In this document: piece by piece, positions 1-9,700 of the stretch
Numbering within the stretch: the first letter of the stretch is position 1
Layout: the number at the start of each line of letters is the position of its first letter
Assembly (NCBI RefSeq): GCF_002215495.1
Contig: NZ_CP021378.1
Location: 2,728,764 to 2,792,763 of the forward strand
Source of the DNA: Porphyrobacter sp. CACIAM 03H1
Lineage (GTDB): Bacteria > Pseudomonadota > Alphaproteobacteria > Sphingomonadales > Sphingomonadaceae
Reading direction: 5' to 3'
DNA length: 64,000 nucleotides
Translations under genes and position numbers: made by a program
Notes under the pieces: model-generated
Seen by the model: the letters and a program-made list of their open reading frames with translations, nothing else
Databases searched by the model: none
What the model was told of the DNA's origin: nothing

Positions 1-1124
1 TCGCGCATTCGCTGCCGATCGCGCTGGCACTGGCGGCGCGGGGCGGGCACCGGATCGTCCTTGCCTACGCCCGCGACGCGATTCGCGCCGAGATCGAGCG
101 GCAGGCAGATCCAGCCCTGCTTGCCAGGGTCGAGCTGGTCAGGCTGGGACTGAAGCGAGCGGACACGCGGCTGCTGGCCGGCGCGCTCGAGCGGCTCGTG
201 CCTGCCACCAAGCTGCTGATCTACCGCGACAACCTCGATTTCTTCCGCAGCTTCGATGCCGTGGTGGTGTCGGAAAAGACCACCCTCCTGCTCAAGACCC
301 GCTACGGGCTCGATAACGTGAAGCTGATCCACACCCGCCACGGCGCGGGCGACCGGGCGATCGGGTTCAACCCCGAGAGCGCGGGTTTCGATCTGGTGCT
401 GGTCTCCGGCCCCAAGATCCGGGACCGGCTGATCAAGGATGCGGGCCTGAAGCCGGAGCAGATTGCGCTGGTCGGCTATCCGAAGTTCGACCTGTGCGCG
501 AACAACCGTTTCGCCGACAGCTTCCCCGCGCCGGAGCGGCCGACGGTGCTCTACAACCCCCACCCCTCGCCCAAGCTGTCGAGCTGGTTCCGGCACGGCG
601 CGGCGGTGCTGGAGGCATTCCGCAATCAGGATCGTTACAACCTGATCTTCGCGCCGCACGTGATGCTGTTCGAGCGAAAGTGGGTGGTGACGGTCGACCC
701 GCCGAGCCTCGCCCAGGTGGTCCCTCCGGGACCGGAATTCGCGCGCGAACCGCGCATCCACATCGACACCGGCAGCGCGGCGAGCAGCGACATGAGCTAC
801 ACCAACCGCGCCGACATCTACCTCGGCGATGTCAGCAGCCAGGTCTACGAGTTCCTGCGCGCGCCCCGCCCCTGCCTGTTCCTCGACAGCCACGGCGTGG
901 ACTGGCGCGGCGATCCCAACTACCTCCACTGGCAGGCCGGGCCGGTGCTGGAGAGCCCCGAGGGCCTGCTCGACGCGATCGATGCGGCGGTCGCCTCGCA
1001 TCCCGACTATGCGCCGGTGCAGCAGGCGCTGATCGATGCGACCTTCTCGCTTTCCGACCGCCCCTCGGCCGAGCGGGCGGCGGATGCGATCACCGCCTTT
1101 CTGGAAGGACAAAAGCGTGGCTGA
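1..1124 (+). CDS. CDP-glycerol glycerophosphotransferase-like GT-B transferase, 5'-truncated by window edge
   Basis: The frame is open from base 3, so 373 C-terminal residues of a gene that begins upstream are visible. The C-terminal half resembles the CDP-glycerol:glycerophosphate transferase type of GT-B enzyme: a THTRHG-like loop (HTRHGAGDRA), GYPKFDL, a YNPHPSPKLSSW strand-turn and the late motif YTNRADIYLGDVSSQVYEF, which in this family lies in the nucleotide-donor domain. Such enzymes transfer a polyol-phosphate or sugar from a CDP- or UDP-donor during surface polymer synthesis. The next gene, an FkbM methyltransferase, overlaps its stop by 8 bases, so the two are probably co-translated. 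The donor and acceptor cannot be told from sequence, and a plain glycosyltransferase is possible. Confidence 0.7.
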   Translation, partial: AHSLPIALALAARGGHRIVLAYARDAIRAEIERQADPALLARVELVRLGLKRADTRLLAGALERLVPATKLLIYRDNLDFFRSFDAVVVSEKTTLLLKTRYGLDNVKLIHTRHGAGDRAIGFNPESAGFDLVLVSGPKIRDRLIKDAGLKPEQIALVGYPKFDLCANNRFADSFPAPERPTVLYNPHPSPKLSSWFRHGAAVLEAFRNQDRYNLIFAPHVMLFERKWVVTVDPPSLAQVVPPGPEFAREPRIHIDTGSAASSDMSYTNRADIYLGDVSSQVYEFLRAPRPCLFLDSHGVDWRGDPNYLHWQAGPVLESPEGLLDAIDAAVASHPDYAPVQQALIDATFSLSDRPSAERAADAITAFLEGQKRG

Positions 1125-1896
1125 TCTTACGGCATTCTGGCGCTACGGCGTGGTCAAGACGCTGCGCAAATGGAAAGCGGCGGCGCTCTCGCCACTGATG
1201 GCGGGGCGCGGGGAAGCGGCGGTGCGCTCGGCCTACGGCGTGCTGATGGTCCCCAACTGGCAGGACACCACCTTCCGCTACTGCATCTTCGGCACCTACG
1301 GCCGCGACCTCGCCGACCTGCTGCTCGGCCAGCGCGAGCACTTCGTCTTCGTCGATATCGGCGCGAACCAGGGGCTCTATTCGCTCATCGCCGCGCAGAA
1401 CCCCACGTGCCGTCAGGTGATCGCCTTCGAGCCGGTCCCCGCTACCCATGCGCGCCTTGCCGCCAATGTCGCGCTCAATGGCGGGGCGGAGCGGACGGTG
1501 CTGCACCAGCTGGCGATCGCCGACAGCGTGGGCGAGGTGACGATCAGCGTGGCCGAAGGACACACCGGCACCGCGACGCTGGCCGGGCGCGAGAGCGGCG
1601 CACCTTTGGGAGGCGGGGTGACGATCCGCACCATTGACGCGCCGATGGTTAACCCGCTGCTGGCCGGTGACCTTCCGATGTTCGTCAAGATCGACGTCGA
1701 GGGGCTGGAGGCGGTGGTGATCGCCGAACTCGCCAAGACGGAGGCCTTCGCGCGCGTCGCCGCGATCTTCTACGAAGTCGACGACCGCTGGGCGAGCGCG
1801 GGCGAGATCGAGAGCCTCTTGCGCGCCTCTGGCTTCACCCGCTTTGCCAAATACGGGCGGGGCCACCACTACGACGTGCTGGCGACCCGCTCCTGA
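1117..1896 (+). CDS. FkbM family SAM-dependent methyltransferase
   Basis: Protein of 259 residues starting at GTG 1117, chosen because GGAAGGA at 1103-1109 lies 7 bases upstream; an in-frame ATG at 1036 sits deep inside the preceding gene. The SAM-binding motif I is FVDIGANQG (about residues 78-86), followed by AFEPVP with the acidic residue that holds the ribose. FkbM enzymes O-methylate sugars or secondary metabolites. Next to a GT-B transferase, methylation of a surface glycan is the likely role (inference). Its last 28 bases overlap the convergent FAD oxidoreductase gene. Confidence 0.85.
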   Translation: MADLTAFWRYGVVKTLRKWKAAALSPLMAGRGEAAVRSAYGVLMVPNWQDTTFRYCIFGTYGRDLADLLLGQREHFVFVDIGANQGLYSLIAAQNPTCRQVIAFEPVPATHARLAANVALNGGAERTVLHQLAIADSVGEVTISVAEGHTGTATLAGRESGAPLGGGVTIRTIDAPMVNPLLAGDLPMFVKIDVEGLEAVVIAELAKTEAFARVAAIFYEVDDRWASAGEIESLLRASGFTRFAKYGRGHHYDVLATRS

Positions 1897-2834
1897 GCAA
1901 CCGCCTCGGCGAGGGCGCGGCCCGAGAGCCATGCACCCTCGACCCTCGGGCTGTGCAGCCAGTCGCCCGCGATGCCGATCCCGAGATCCGGATTGTAGCG
2001 CGCGCCCTCGCCCTTCAGGGCTTCGGGCAGGGCATAGAGCCAGCGGTGGGCGTCGCAGTGGACGGGCGCGGTCGGGGCGATCCCGGCGGCCGCGAAGAAA
2101 TCGGCGAGGAGGATGCCGGCGACCTCGTCTCTGGGCAGATCGATCAAATCGCGGCTGCGCGCGGGGCTGGCGTGGATCACCCATGTCTCCAGCCCCCCAC
2201 GCCCCGGCTTGGCCGCATTGCGCGCGGCCCAGCTGACGGGGCCGGCATCGGAGCGGAAGGTGTCGGCAAGCGGCAGGCGCTCGGCAAAGCCCGCCATCAC
2301 CGCCCAGCACGGCGCGGAAACCACACCGGCGGCGAGCGCGGCCATCTCCGGCGCGACGTCTGGCAGCAGCGCTGCGGCCTGCTCGGCAGGCACGGCGACG
2401 AGGATGGTGGATGCGGTGAAGGCCTCCTCGCCCGCCTCGACCCTCCAGAGCGCGCCGTCGCGGTGCAGCCGTTCAGCGCGCACGGCCCAGCGCATGTCCA
2501 GGCCGGTAGCCATGTGCCTGACGCAGGCGTTCATGCCGGGCGTGCCCACCCAGGCGTCCTCGCCCGCCGCCGGCCAGCGTGCCGCAATGCCGGCCTGCTC
2601 CCATTGCGCGACCTGCTCGCGGAAGGCGGGATCGCGCGCGGTGAAGTATTGCGCGCCGTGATCGAAGCTCGCCTGCGCGCCCTCGATCTCCACTCTCCGG
2701 GTTGCCATCCGTCCGCCCGGGCCGCGGCCCTTGTCGAGCACGACGATGCGCCTCCCGTTGCTGGCCAAAGCGGTGGCAGCGGAAAGCCCGGCCATGCCGC
2801 CGCCGATGATGAGAATGTCAGTCTGTCCGTCCAT
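1869..2834 (-). CDS. FAD/NAD(P)-binding oxidoreductase (COG3380, renalase-like amine oxidase fold)
   Basis: Protein of 321 residues. The N-terminus carries the Rossmann dinucleotide-binding motif IIGGGMAGLSAA, then DKGRGPGGRMATRR and FDHGAQYFTARDP, the signature run of the renalase/COG3380 flavoprotein group; a second FAD-contact motif, GIAGDWL, lies near the C-terminus. Start at ATG 2834 gives an N-terminus that begins directly with the Rossmann strand. It begins 31 bases after the egtD stop on the same strand, so it is probably the third gene of the ergothioneine operon. Its substrate is unknown. The 3' end overlaps the convergent FkbM gene by 28 bases. Confidence 0.8.
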   Translation of the reverse strand: MDGQTDILIIGGGMAGLSAATALASNGRRIVVLDKGRGPGGRMATRRVEIEGAQASFDHGAQYFTARDPAFREQVAQWEQAGIAARWPAAGEDAWVGTPGMNACVRHMATGLDMRWAVRAERLHRDGALWRVEAGEEAFTASTILVAVPAEQAAALLPDVAPEMAALAAGVVSAPCWAVMAGFAERLPLADTFRSDAGPVSWAARNAAKPGRGGLETWVIHASPARSRDLIDLPRDEVAGILLADFFAAAGIAPTAPVHCDAHRWLYALPEALKGEGARYNPDLGIGIAGDWLHSPRVEGAWLSGRALAEAVAQERVASTS

Positions 2835-2865
2835 CCCGCGCCAACGCGCGGGAGGCGGGTTCGTT

Positions 2866-3852
2866 TCAGGGGGCCGAGCGTGGCGGGCGACTTTCGGCCA
2901 GCACCAGCGAGAACTGCCGCGCCTCGTCGGTCCAGCGCGCGCACGGTTCCCACCCGGCCGCCGCAAGCAGCATCTGCGCCGAACGCTTGGTGAACTTGTG
3001 GCTGTTCTCGGTGTGAATGCTCTCACCCGCGCGCATGGCGAAGCGCTGTCCGCCGACGGTGAAAGCCACATCCGACTGCGCCACGAGATGCATCTCGATC
3101 CGGGCGAAAGCATCGTTCCAGCGCGCCTCGTGCGCGAAGACGTCGATGGGGATGTCTCCGCCGAGTTCGCGGTTGATGCGTTCGAGCAGGTTGAGGTTGA
3201 ACTGCGCCGTCACCCCCGCCGCATCGTCGTAGGCGGCGAGCAGGACCTCCTCGTCCTTCACCAGATCCATTCCGATCAGCAGCATCGCCCCTTCGCCCAG
3301 CGTCGCGCGCATCGTGCGCAGAAGGTCGGTCGCGGTGCGGGCGATCATGTTGCCGATGGTCGATCCAGGAAAGAAGCCGAGCTTGGGCAGGCCCGCGACC
3401 TCGGCGGGAAGCTCGACCCGGCGCATGAAATCGGCCTCGACCGGATAGACCGGCAGCCCCGGGAACTTCGCCGCCAGTGCCGCCGACGAGGCGCGCAGGA
3501 AGTCCCCGGCGATATCGAGGGGCACATAGGCGGAAGGGCGGATCGCCGAAAGCAGCAGCGGGGTCTTGACCGAGGAGCCGGAGCCGAACTCCACCACCGC
3601 GCGTGCCTCTCCGACGAGATCGGCGATGGCGCCCGCACGGGTCTGGAGGATCTCGGTCTCCGCACGGGTCGGGTAATATTCGGGAAGCTGCGTGATGTCC
3701 TCGAACAGCTGCGATCCCCGATCGTCGTAGAACCAGCGCGCGGGCACCGCCTTCTGGGCTTCCGCAAGGCCCGCCAGCACATCCTCCCGAAAGGCGAGAT
3801 CGACCCCGCCCGCATCGCGTTCGACCAGCCGCAGGCCCTTGGCAGAAGTCAT
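2866..3852 (-). CDS. egtD: L-histidine N(alpha)-methyltransferase EgtD
   Basis: Protein of 328 residues, the usual EgtD length. EgtD trimethylates histidine with three SAM to give hercynine, the first step of ergothioneine synthesis. Visible landmarks are WFYDDRGSQLFEDIT, LPEYYPTRAE, the SAM site VVEFGSGSSVKT, FFPGSTIGN and the C-terminal IHTENSHKFT, all typical of the EgtD fold (DUF2260). The start ATG lies 1 base after the stop of egtB, so translation is coupled and the two enzymes should be made together. The FAD oxidoreductase gene follows after 31 bases. Confidence 0.95.
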   Translation of the reverse strand: MTSAKGLRLVERDAGGVDLAFREDVLAGLAEAQKAVPARWFYDDRGSQLFEDITQLPEYYPTRAETEILQTRAGAIADLVGEARAVVEFGSGSSVKTPLLLSAIRPSAYVPLDIAGDFLRASSAALAAKFPGLPVYPVEADFMRRVELPAEVAGLPKLGFFPGSTIGNMIARTATDLLRTMRATLGEGAMLLIGMDLVKDEEVLLAAYDDAAGVTAQFNLNLLERINRELGGDIPIDVFAHEARWNDAFARIEMHLVAQSDVAFTVGGQRFAMRAGESIHTENSHKFTKRSAQMLLAAAGWEPCARWTDEARQFSLVLAESRPPRSAP

Positions 3853-3853
3853 C

Positions 3854-5128
3854 TCAGGCGTCCTTGGCCAGCCGCAGCCCGGTGAACTGCCAGCGTTGAT
3901 GGGGGTAGAAGAAATTGCGGTAGGAGGGGCGCGAATGCCCGCGCACGGTCGCGCAGCTCGCGCCGCGCAGCACCACCTGCCCGCTCATGAACTTGCCGTT
4001 GTATTCGCCCACCGCGCCCTCGGCGACGCGAAAGCCGGGATAAGGCAGGTAGGCCGATCGGGTGAACTGCCAGCAATCGCCGAACAGGCCAGGGGAGCCT
4101 GCGGGAAGTGGCGGGGCAGCGCCGTCGAGCTGGTTGCCCCCGGCCGGATCATGCGCCGGGGCGCTTGTCGCGCCGTCCTGCCCGCGCGCGATCGCCTCCC
4201 ATTCAAACTCGGTCGGCAGCCGCGCACCGGCCCAGGTGGCGAAGGCATCGGCCTCGAAATGGGAGATGTGGGTGACCGGCGCATGGGGATCGCGCGCCTG
4301 CCAGCCCCGATGGGTGAAGTGCGCGCCGTCCTCGCGCCAGTAGAGCGGCGCGGCGATGGCATTCTGCTGCACCCAGCCCCAGCCGTCGGCAAGCCACAGG
4401 CGCGCATCGGCATAGCCGCCGTCGGCGATGAAGTCCGCCCACTCGCCATTGGTCACCAGCCGGTCGGCGAGCGCGAAGGGCTCGAGCAGCACCCGGTGGC
4501 GCGGGCCCTCGTTGTCGAAGGCGAAACCTTCGGTCTGGTGCCCGACCCGCGCGATCCCGCCGGGATGGGTGTGCCAGCCCGGCGCGTCCACCTGCGCTGC
4601 GGCCGGAGGCGCCTCGCGCTCCCACATCGCGGGCCCGAGCGGGTTCTGGAACAGCGCGTGCTTGATGTCGGTTAGCAGCAGTTCGATGTGCTGTTCCTCG
4701 TGCGCGATGCCGAGCGCGATGAGGTCCGACAGCGCCGGATCGGCGAGCAGCGGCTCCATCGCCTCGGTGACCTGCCCGCGCCACGCCAGCACCTCGGCGA
4801 GCGTCGGTCGGGAGAGCATCCCCCGCGCGGCGCGGGCGATCCGCGCGCCCTCGGCCTCGTAGTAGGAGTTGAACAGGAACGGCCAGCGTTCGTCATGCAG
4901 CCGGTATCCGGGCGCATGTTCGCGCAGCAGGAACGTCTCCCAGAACCACGTCGTGTGCGCGAGGTGCCACTTGGCAGGTGAGGCATCCTCCATCGACTGG
5001 ATCGAGGCATCGGCATCGCTCAGCGGAGCGACCAGCGCCTCGGTCAGCGCGCGGGTTGCGCGAAAACGCTCGGCGAGCCCGCGGGGGCCCGCGCCGCTTT
5101 CGGCGTTCTGCAGTTCGCTGCGATGCAC
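3854..5128 (-). CDS. egtB: Hercynine oxygenase / sulfoxide synthase EgtB
   Basis: Protein of 424 residues. EgtB is a non-haem iron enzyme that joins a cysteine-type thiol to hercynine with O2. The N-terminal DinB-like domain holds the iron ligands: His58 in WHLAHTTWF, and His143 and His147 in HEEQHIE (HX3HXE). The C-terminal formylglycine-generating-enzyme-like domain ends with the typical RGASCATVRGHSRPSYRNFF. I chose GTG 5128 because GGGAGG at 5136-5141 sits 7 bases upstream; a longer frame begins with TTG at 5164 and has no better support. No EgtC amidase or EgtE lyase is visible nearby, so whether the thiol donor is cysteine or gamma-glutamylcysteine is open. Confidence 0.95.
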   Translation of the reverse strand: MHRSELQNAESGAGPRGLAERFRATRALTEALVAPLSDADASIQSMEDASPAKWHLAHTTWFWETFLLREHAPGYRLHDERWPFLFNSYYEAEGARIARAARGMLSRPTLAEVLAWRGQVTEAMEPLLADPALSDLIALGIAHEEQHIELLLTDIKHALFQNPLGPAMWEREAPPAAAQVDAPGWHTHPGGIARVGHQTEGFAFDNEGPRHRVLLEPFALADRLVTNGEWADFIADGGYADARLWLADGWGWVQQNAIAAPLYWREDGAHFTHRGWQARDPHAPVTHISHFEADAFATWAGARLPTEFEWEAIARGQDGATSAPAHDPAGGNQLDGAAPPLPAGSPGLFGDCWQFTRSAYLPYPGFRVAEGAVGEYNGKFMSGQVVLRGASCATVRGHSRPSYRNFFYPHQRWQFTGLRLAKDA

Positions 5129-5197
5129 GCGTGCACCTCCCGTCCAAGCTGGTGCCGACGCCAAGGACCATGCCCGTTCGTCATGACACAGGGAAGA

Positions 5198-5242
5198 CGC
5201 TTGGTAAGCGCAATTCTATCGCGAAATCATCACACCTGTCAG
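5198..5242 (-). promoter_or_regulatory. Predicted promoter and palindromic operator of the egtB-egtD operon
   Basis: On the minus strand CTGACA (bases 5242-5237) and TAGAAT (5218-5213) are each 5/6 matches to the sigma70 -35 and -10 boxes, with an 18-base spacer. The expected transcription start is near 5206. A 13-base inverted repeat, CGCTT-GGT-AAGCG at 5198-5210, covers that start, which is a common place for a repressor to bind. The untranslated leader would be about 75-80 bases. No regulator gene is adjacent. Confidence 0.55.
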
Positions 5243-5263
5243 CTTTTTGCGCGAAACCGGCGG

Positions 5264-6655
5264 TCAGGCGGCGTGGCTGACCTCGGCTTCGCGGCCGCCG
5301 CCTGCCGCCTCGTTGAGCATCTCGGCGACGAGGAAGGCAAGCTCCAGCGACTGTTCCGCATTGAGGCGCGGATCGCAATGGGTGTGATAGCGGTCGCCGA
5401 GCCGTTCCTCGGTGATCGCCACAGCCCCGCCGACGCATTCGGTGACGTCCTGCCCGGTCATCTCGATGTGGATGCCGCCGGGGTGCGAGCCCTCGGCGCG
5501 GTGGACCGCGAAGAAGCCCTTCACCTCGCGAAGGATACGGTCGAACGGGCGGGTCTTGAAGCCCGTATCCGATTTGACGACGTTGCCGTGCATCGGATCG
5601 CAGGACCACACCACCGGATGCCCTTCGCGCATGACAGCGCGCACCAGCTTGGGGAGCCCCTCCTCGACCTTGTCGTGGCCGTAGCGGCTGATGAGCGTGA
5701 TCCGCCCGGCCTCGCGGGCCGGGTTGAGGTCGTCGAGCAGCCGCAGCAGCGCATCGGGCTCGAGCGAAGGCCCGCACTTCATGCCCAGCGGATTGCCGAT
5801 CCCGCGCGCGAATTCGATATGCGCCGAACCCGGGAAGCGCGTGCGGTCGCCGATCCATACCATGTGCGCGCTGGTCGCGTACCAGTCGCCGGTGAGCGAA
5901 TCCCGCCGCGTCATGGCCTGCTCGTAGGGCAGCAGCAGCGCCTCGTGGCTTGTGTAGAAGCTGGTGCCCTGCAACTGCGGCACTGTCGCCGGGTCGATCC
6001 CGCAGGCTTCCATGAAGTCGAGCGCCTCGCCGATGCGGTCGGCCATCTCGCTGAACTTCTCGGTCCAGGGCGTGCGGCCCATGAAGTCGAGCGTCCACTG
6101 GTGGACCTGCCGCAGGTTCGCATAGCCCCCGCCAGCAAAGGCGCGCAGCAGGTTCAATGTGGCGGCAGCCTGCGAATAGGCCTTCACCATCCGCGCCGGA
6201 TCGTTGCGGCGGCTGACGGGGTCGAACTCGATCCCGTTGATGTTGTCGCCGAGGTAGCTCGGCAGGGTGACGTCCCCGATCGTCTCGGTCGGCGAGGAAC
6301 GCGGCTTGGCGAACTGGCCGGCCATCCGCCCGACCTTCACCACCGGGCGCTTGCTGGCGAAGGTCATGACGACCGCCATCTGCAGCAGCACGCGGAAAGT
6401 GTCGCGGATGTTGTTGGGGTGGAACTCGGCGAAGCTTTCCGCGCAGTCCCCGCCTTGCAGCAGGAAACCGTGGCCGTTCGCGACGTCCGCGAGATCCGCC
6501 TTGAGCGCGCGCGCCTCGCCCGCGAAGACCAGAGGGGGATAGGAGGAGAGGGTCTTTTCCGCTTCCGCCAGCTCGGCCGCATCCTCGTAATGCGGCAGGT
6601 GGCGCGCTTCGAAGGCCTTCCAGCTATCCGGGGTCCAGGTCTCGGGCACGGTCAC
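5264..6655 (-). CDS. Class II 3-deoxy-7-phosphoheptulonate (DAHP) synthase
   Basis: Protein of 463 residues from GTG 6655 (a second GTG lies two codons on); class II enzymes are about 450-480 residues. It condenses phosphoenolpyruvate with erythrose 4-phosphate, the first step of the shikimate pathway. The metal-site cysteine is in GGDCAESF (about Cys71), followed by [14 protein letters not shown], the substrate-binding CDPMHGN and [15 protein letters not shown]. The GTG start has an AGAAAGAG purine run just upstream; the frame could be extended 23 codons, but the extension is arginine-rich and unlike the family. It is a single gene behind its own predicted promoter. Confidence 0.93.
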   Translation of the reverse strand: MTVPETWTPDSWKAFEARHLPHYEDAAELAEAEKTLSSYPPLVFAGEARALKADLADVANGHGFLLQGGDCAESFAEFHPNNIRDTFRVLLQMAVVMTFASKRPVVKVGRMAGQFAKPRSSPTETIGDVTLPSYLGDNINGIEFDPVSRRNDPARMVKAYSQAAATLNLLRAFAGGGYANLRQVHQWTLDFMGRTPWTEKFSEMADRIGEALDFMEACGIDPATVPQLQGTSFYTSHEALLLPYEQAMTRRDSLTGDWYATSAHMVWIGDRTRFPGSAHIEFARGIGNPLGMKCGPSLEPDALLRLLDDLNPAREAGRITLISRYGHDKVEEGLPKLVRAVMREGHPVVWSCDPMHGNVVKSDTGFKTRPFDRILREVKGFFAVHRAEGSHPGGIHIEMTGQDVTECVGGAVAITEERLGDRYHTHCDPRLNAEQSLELAFLVAEMLNEAAGGGREAEVSHAA

Positions 6656-6726
6656 AACTCTTTCTCTGTCCAGTCGGCGCCAGGGTCGCACGGCGCGGGG
6701 GCGCCCGCTACCCGAGCGCGGCACGA

Positions 6727-6756
6727 ATTGTAAAGCGACAATGGCCGATGGGACAA
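6727..6756 (-). promoter_or_regulatory. Predicted sigma70-type promoter of the DAHP synthase gene
   Basis: On the minus strand TTGTCC (6756-6751, 4/6) and TACAAT (6732-6727, 5/6) are separated by 18 bases. The start would fall near 6720, about 65 bases before the GTG. The -10 box lies inside a small inverted repeat, ATTGT-N6-ACAAT, at 6727-6742. Confidence 0.4.
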
Positions 6757-6791
6757 CTTTATTTCCCGGCCACTGTCAGCGGGAGGGGCGA

Positions 6792-9700
6792 TCAGCGCCC
6801 GGTCATCGCCCCTCGCGCAGCATTCGTGCCTGCGCCCGCCGGGGGCCCTGCGGCAAGGCTCTGGCCTTCGGGGATGATCGCCAGCCGGAAGGCATCGTCC
6901 TTGGCGAGATAGCGTTCGGCAAGGAACTGCATCGCCTGCGGGCTGGTCTGCGAGTAGTCCGCGAGCAGCGTGCGCAGCAGGGCGACGCGCTGCGGGTCCT
7001 GCGTCGCGCCTTCGAGGTTGTAGAGCCAAAACTGGTTGCCGGTCGAGGCGCGGCGGATCAGCTGGCCGAGCGGTTCGGTGACCCGCGCCAGCTCGTCGGC
7101 GGTGGGCGGGTTGGCGGCGAGGTCCTTGGCGATGCGTTCGGCCTCGGCGAAGAACACCGGCACGAATTCAGGCTCGAGCTGCGCCAGGGCGGTGATCCGG
7201 CCCCCGCTGGCGAGATCGGCCGGCCAGTTGGAGAAGGCCTGCGGCGAATAGCTCGCCCCGGCGCGTTCGCGCAGCGCCTCGAGCAGGCGGTTGCTGAACA
7301 GCTGGGTGAGGATTTCGAGCTGGCGGCTCTCGCGCAGGGAAGCGACCCCGCCGCCGCTCTTCCACGACACCACGGCCGCGGCCTGGTTGGCATCGCCGCG
7401 ATGGGTGACGACGACCGGCTCGGCCGTCGGCGGGGCGAAGGCCGGCACGCGCGCGGCGACTTCGGGCGCGATCGGCTCGCGCGCCGGCAGGGCGCCGAAG
7501 GTGAGGCGCAACTGCTCGATCACCTTGGCCTTGTCGAACTCGCCGAACACCAGCACCTCGATCGGACCCTGCTTGAGCAGCGGCTCCCACACCTTGCGGA
7601 ATTCCTCTGGCGTCGCGGCCTTGAGCGCGGCGGGATCGGGGGTGGCAAAGCGCGGATCGCGGCCGGTCACGAGATATTCGAGATCGCGGTTGAGCACCCC
7701 GCCGGGGCTGGTCGAATAGGTGTTGTAGGCCAGCTCCGCCCCCGCCTTGGCGCGCAGCACCGGCTCCTTGTCCCAGCGCGGCATGCCCAGCTTGGCGGCA
7801 AAGAGATAGAGCTGGTCGTTCACATCCTCGGACCGGGTCTGGGCCGTGAGGGTGAAGACCGCATCGTCGATGGCGAAGTCGAAGCCGAGCTTGCGGCCCG
7901 TGGCGAGGCGGTCGATCTCGTTCTGACCGAGTTCGCCGAGCCCGGAGCCGACCAGCGCGGCCTGCCCCAGCGAGGCGTAGACCGCGTTCGAGGCGTCGAA
8001 GGCGCGCCAGCCAGCGCCGAAACGCACGCGCACCGTGACACGGCCGGGTTCGGCATCATTGGCCCACACCAGCGCCTTCACGCCGTTTGCGAAGTCGACC
8101 TTCTCGATCTCGAGCACGCCGAGCGGCGCCTGCTGCGCGATCGTGCCGGGCGCGCCCACGGGGGGCAGTTCGTCGAAGGAGATGGTCTGCGCCGCGAGCC
8201 GCGCGGTGCTGTCGACCGCCGCCTCGCTCGCCAGCGCAAGGCGCAGGGCGGCGACATCGGCCTCGCCCGCCTGCGGGGTGACATAGACCGAACGGGTGAC
8301 CGTGCCCTCGAACAGGCCGCGGGTGCGCTCAAGCACGAATTCCGGCGTCAGGCGCGGCTTCATGTTGCGGAACACCTCGAGCACCACCTTGGGCGCGGCC
8401 ACCGTCTCGCGGATATCGACCGCATTGACGAGATTGTTGGCAAGATCGCTCCCGGACTGGACGCTCTCCTGCTCGACCTCGTTGGCGAAGACCACGTCGA
8501 ACTGCGCGACCTCGCGGTCGATTTCTTCCTGCGTGGGGGGCGTGGCGAGCGCGTCGGCGATCACGCTGCGCACATCGGCCAGCGCGGCCTGCCAGTCGGC
8601 GCTGAGCGGGGCGAAGGTCACGAAGGTCGCGTCGGTCGAGCGCGACACGTCGTCCTGCTGGACCTGGGCGTAGAGGAAGCTCCCGCCCCCCCGCGCGCGG
8701 CTTTCGAGCCGGCGGTTGATGATCGCCTGTGCGACTGCGTCGGTCAGCAGGCCCTCGTTGTAGACGATGGTGTCCTCGACCTGCCGCCACGGACGCATGA
8801 TCGCATAGGTCAGGCTGCGCGGCAGATCGGGCTCGACGCCGACGGCAAGCTCGCCGATCGGGGTGGCGGGGCCGGCCGGGTCAGCTGCGTCTGCCGGGGC
8901 GACCGGATCGCCGAAAGCAGGGGGCACACCGGGCTTGCCGGTGCCCTTCCAGTCTCCGAACCACTGCTCCACCAGCCCTGCGAGCACCATCGGGTCGGCA
9001 TCGCCGGCCACCACGATCACGGTGTTCTCGGGCCGGTACCAGCGGTCGTAGAAGGCCTTGACCGTCGTGCCGTTCGCCGCCCTCAGCGTCTCGTCGGTGC
9101 CGATCGGGTTGCGGCTCGCGAGGCGCTGGCCGGCGAAGAAGGTCTGGCGCGTGAGATCCGCCATGCGCAGCCCCGCCCCGCCCCGCTCGCGCTTCTCGGC
9201 GAGCACGATCGGCCGCTCGGCGGCGACGTTGGCATCATTCAGCACCGGTTCGCGGATCATGCCCGAAAGCAGCTTGAAGCTCTCGGCCAGCTTGGCGTTG
9301 TCGATGTTGGGGATGTCGAGCTTGTAGGCGGTGTGGGTCGGCGTGGTCTCGGCATTGGCGTCGCTGCCGAAGGTCGCACCCAGCCGCTGCCATGCCGAGA
9401 TCGCCTCGGCCTTGCCGAGATATTTGCTCTCGCGGAACAGCAGGTGTTCGAGGAGGTGCGCATAGCCCTGCTCGCTGTCGTTCTCGTGCAGCGATCCCGC
9501 ATCGATGCGCACGCGGATCGAGACCTGGCGCGGCGGCACCCCGTTGCGGCGCACCGCATAGCGAAGGCCGTTCTTCATCTCGCCGAACAGCCACTTGTCG
9601 TCGACCGGAACGTCCGAGCCGCGATAGAGCCACGGCGTCTCGCCGTTGTTCTGGAGTGCGCGGGGGGCCGGAACCGCCGGGAGCGGGCGCGTGTCGCTCT

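Noticed and set aside
5129..5164. Longer EgtB starting at TTG 5164
   Set aside because: GTG 5128 has a well-placed GGGAGG site inside this stretch and fits the family length.
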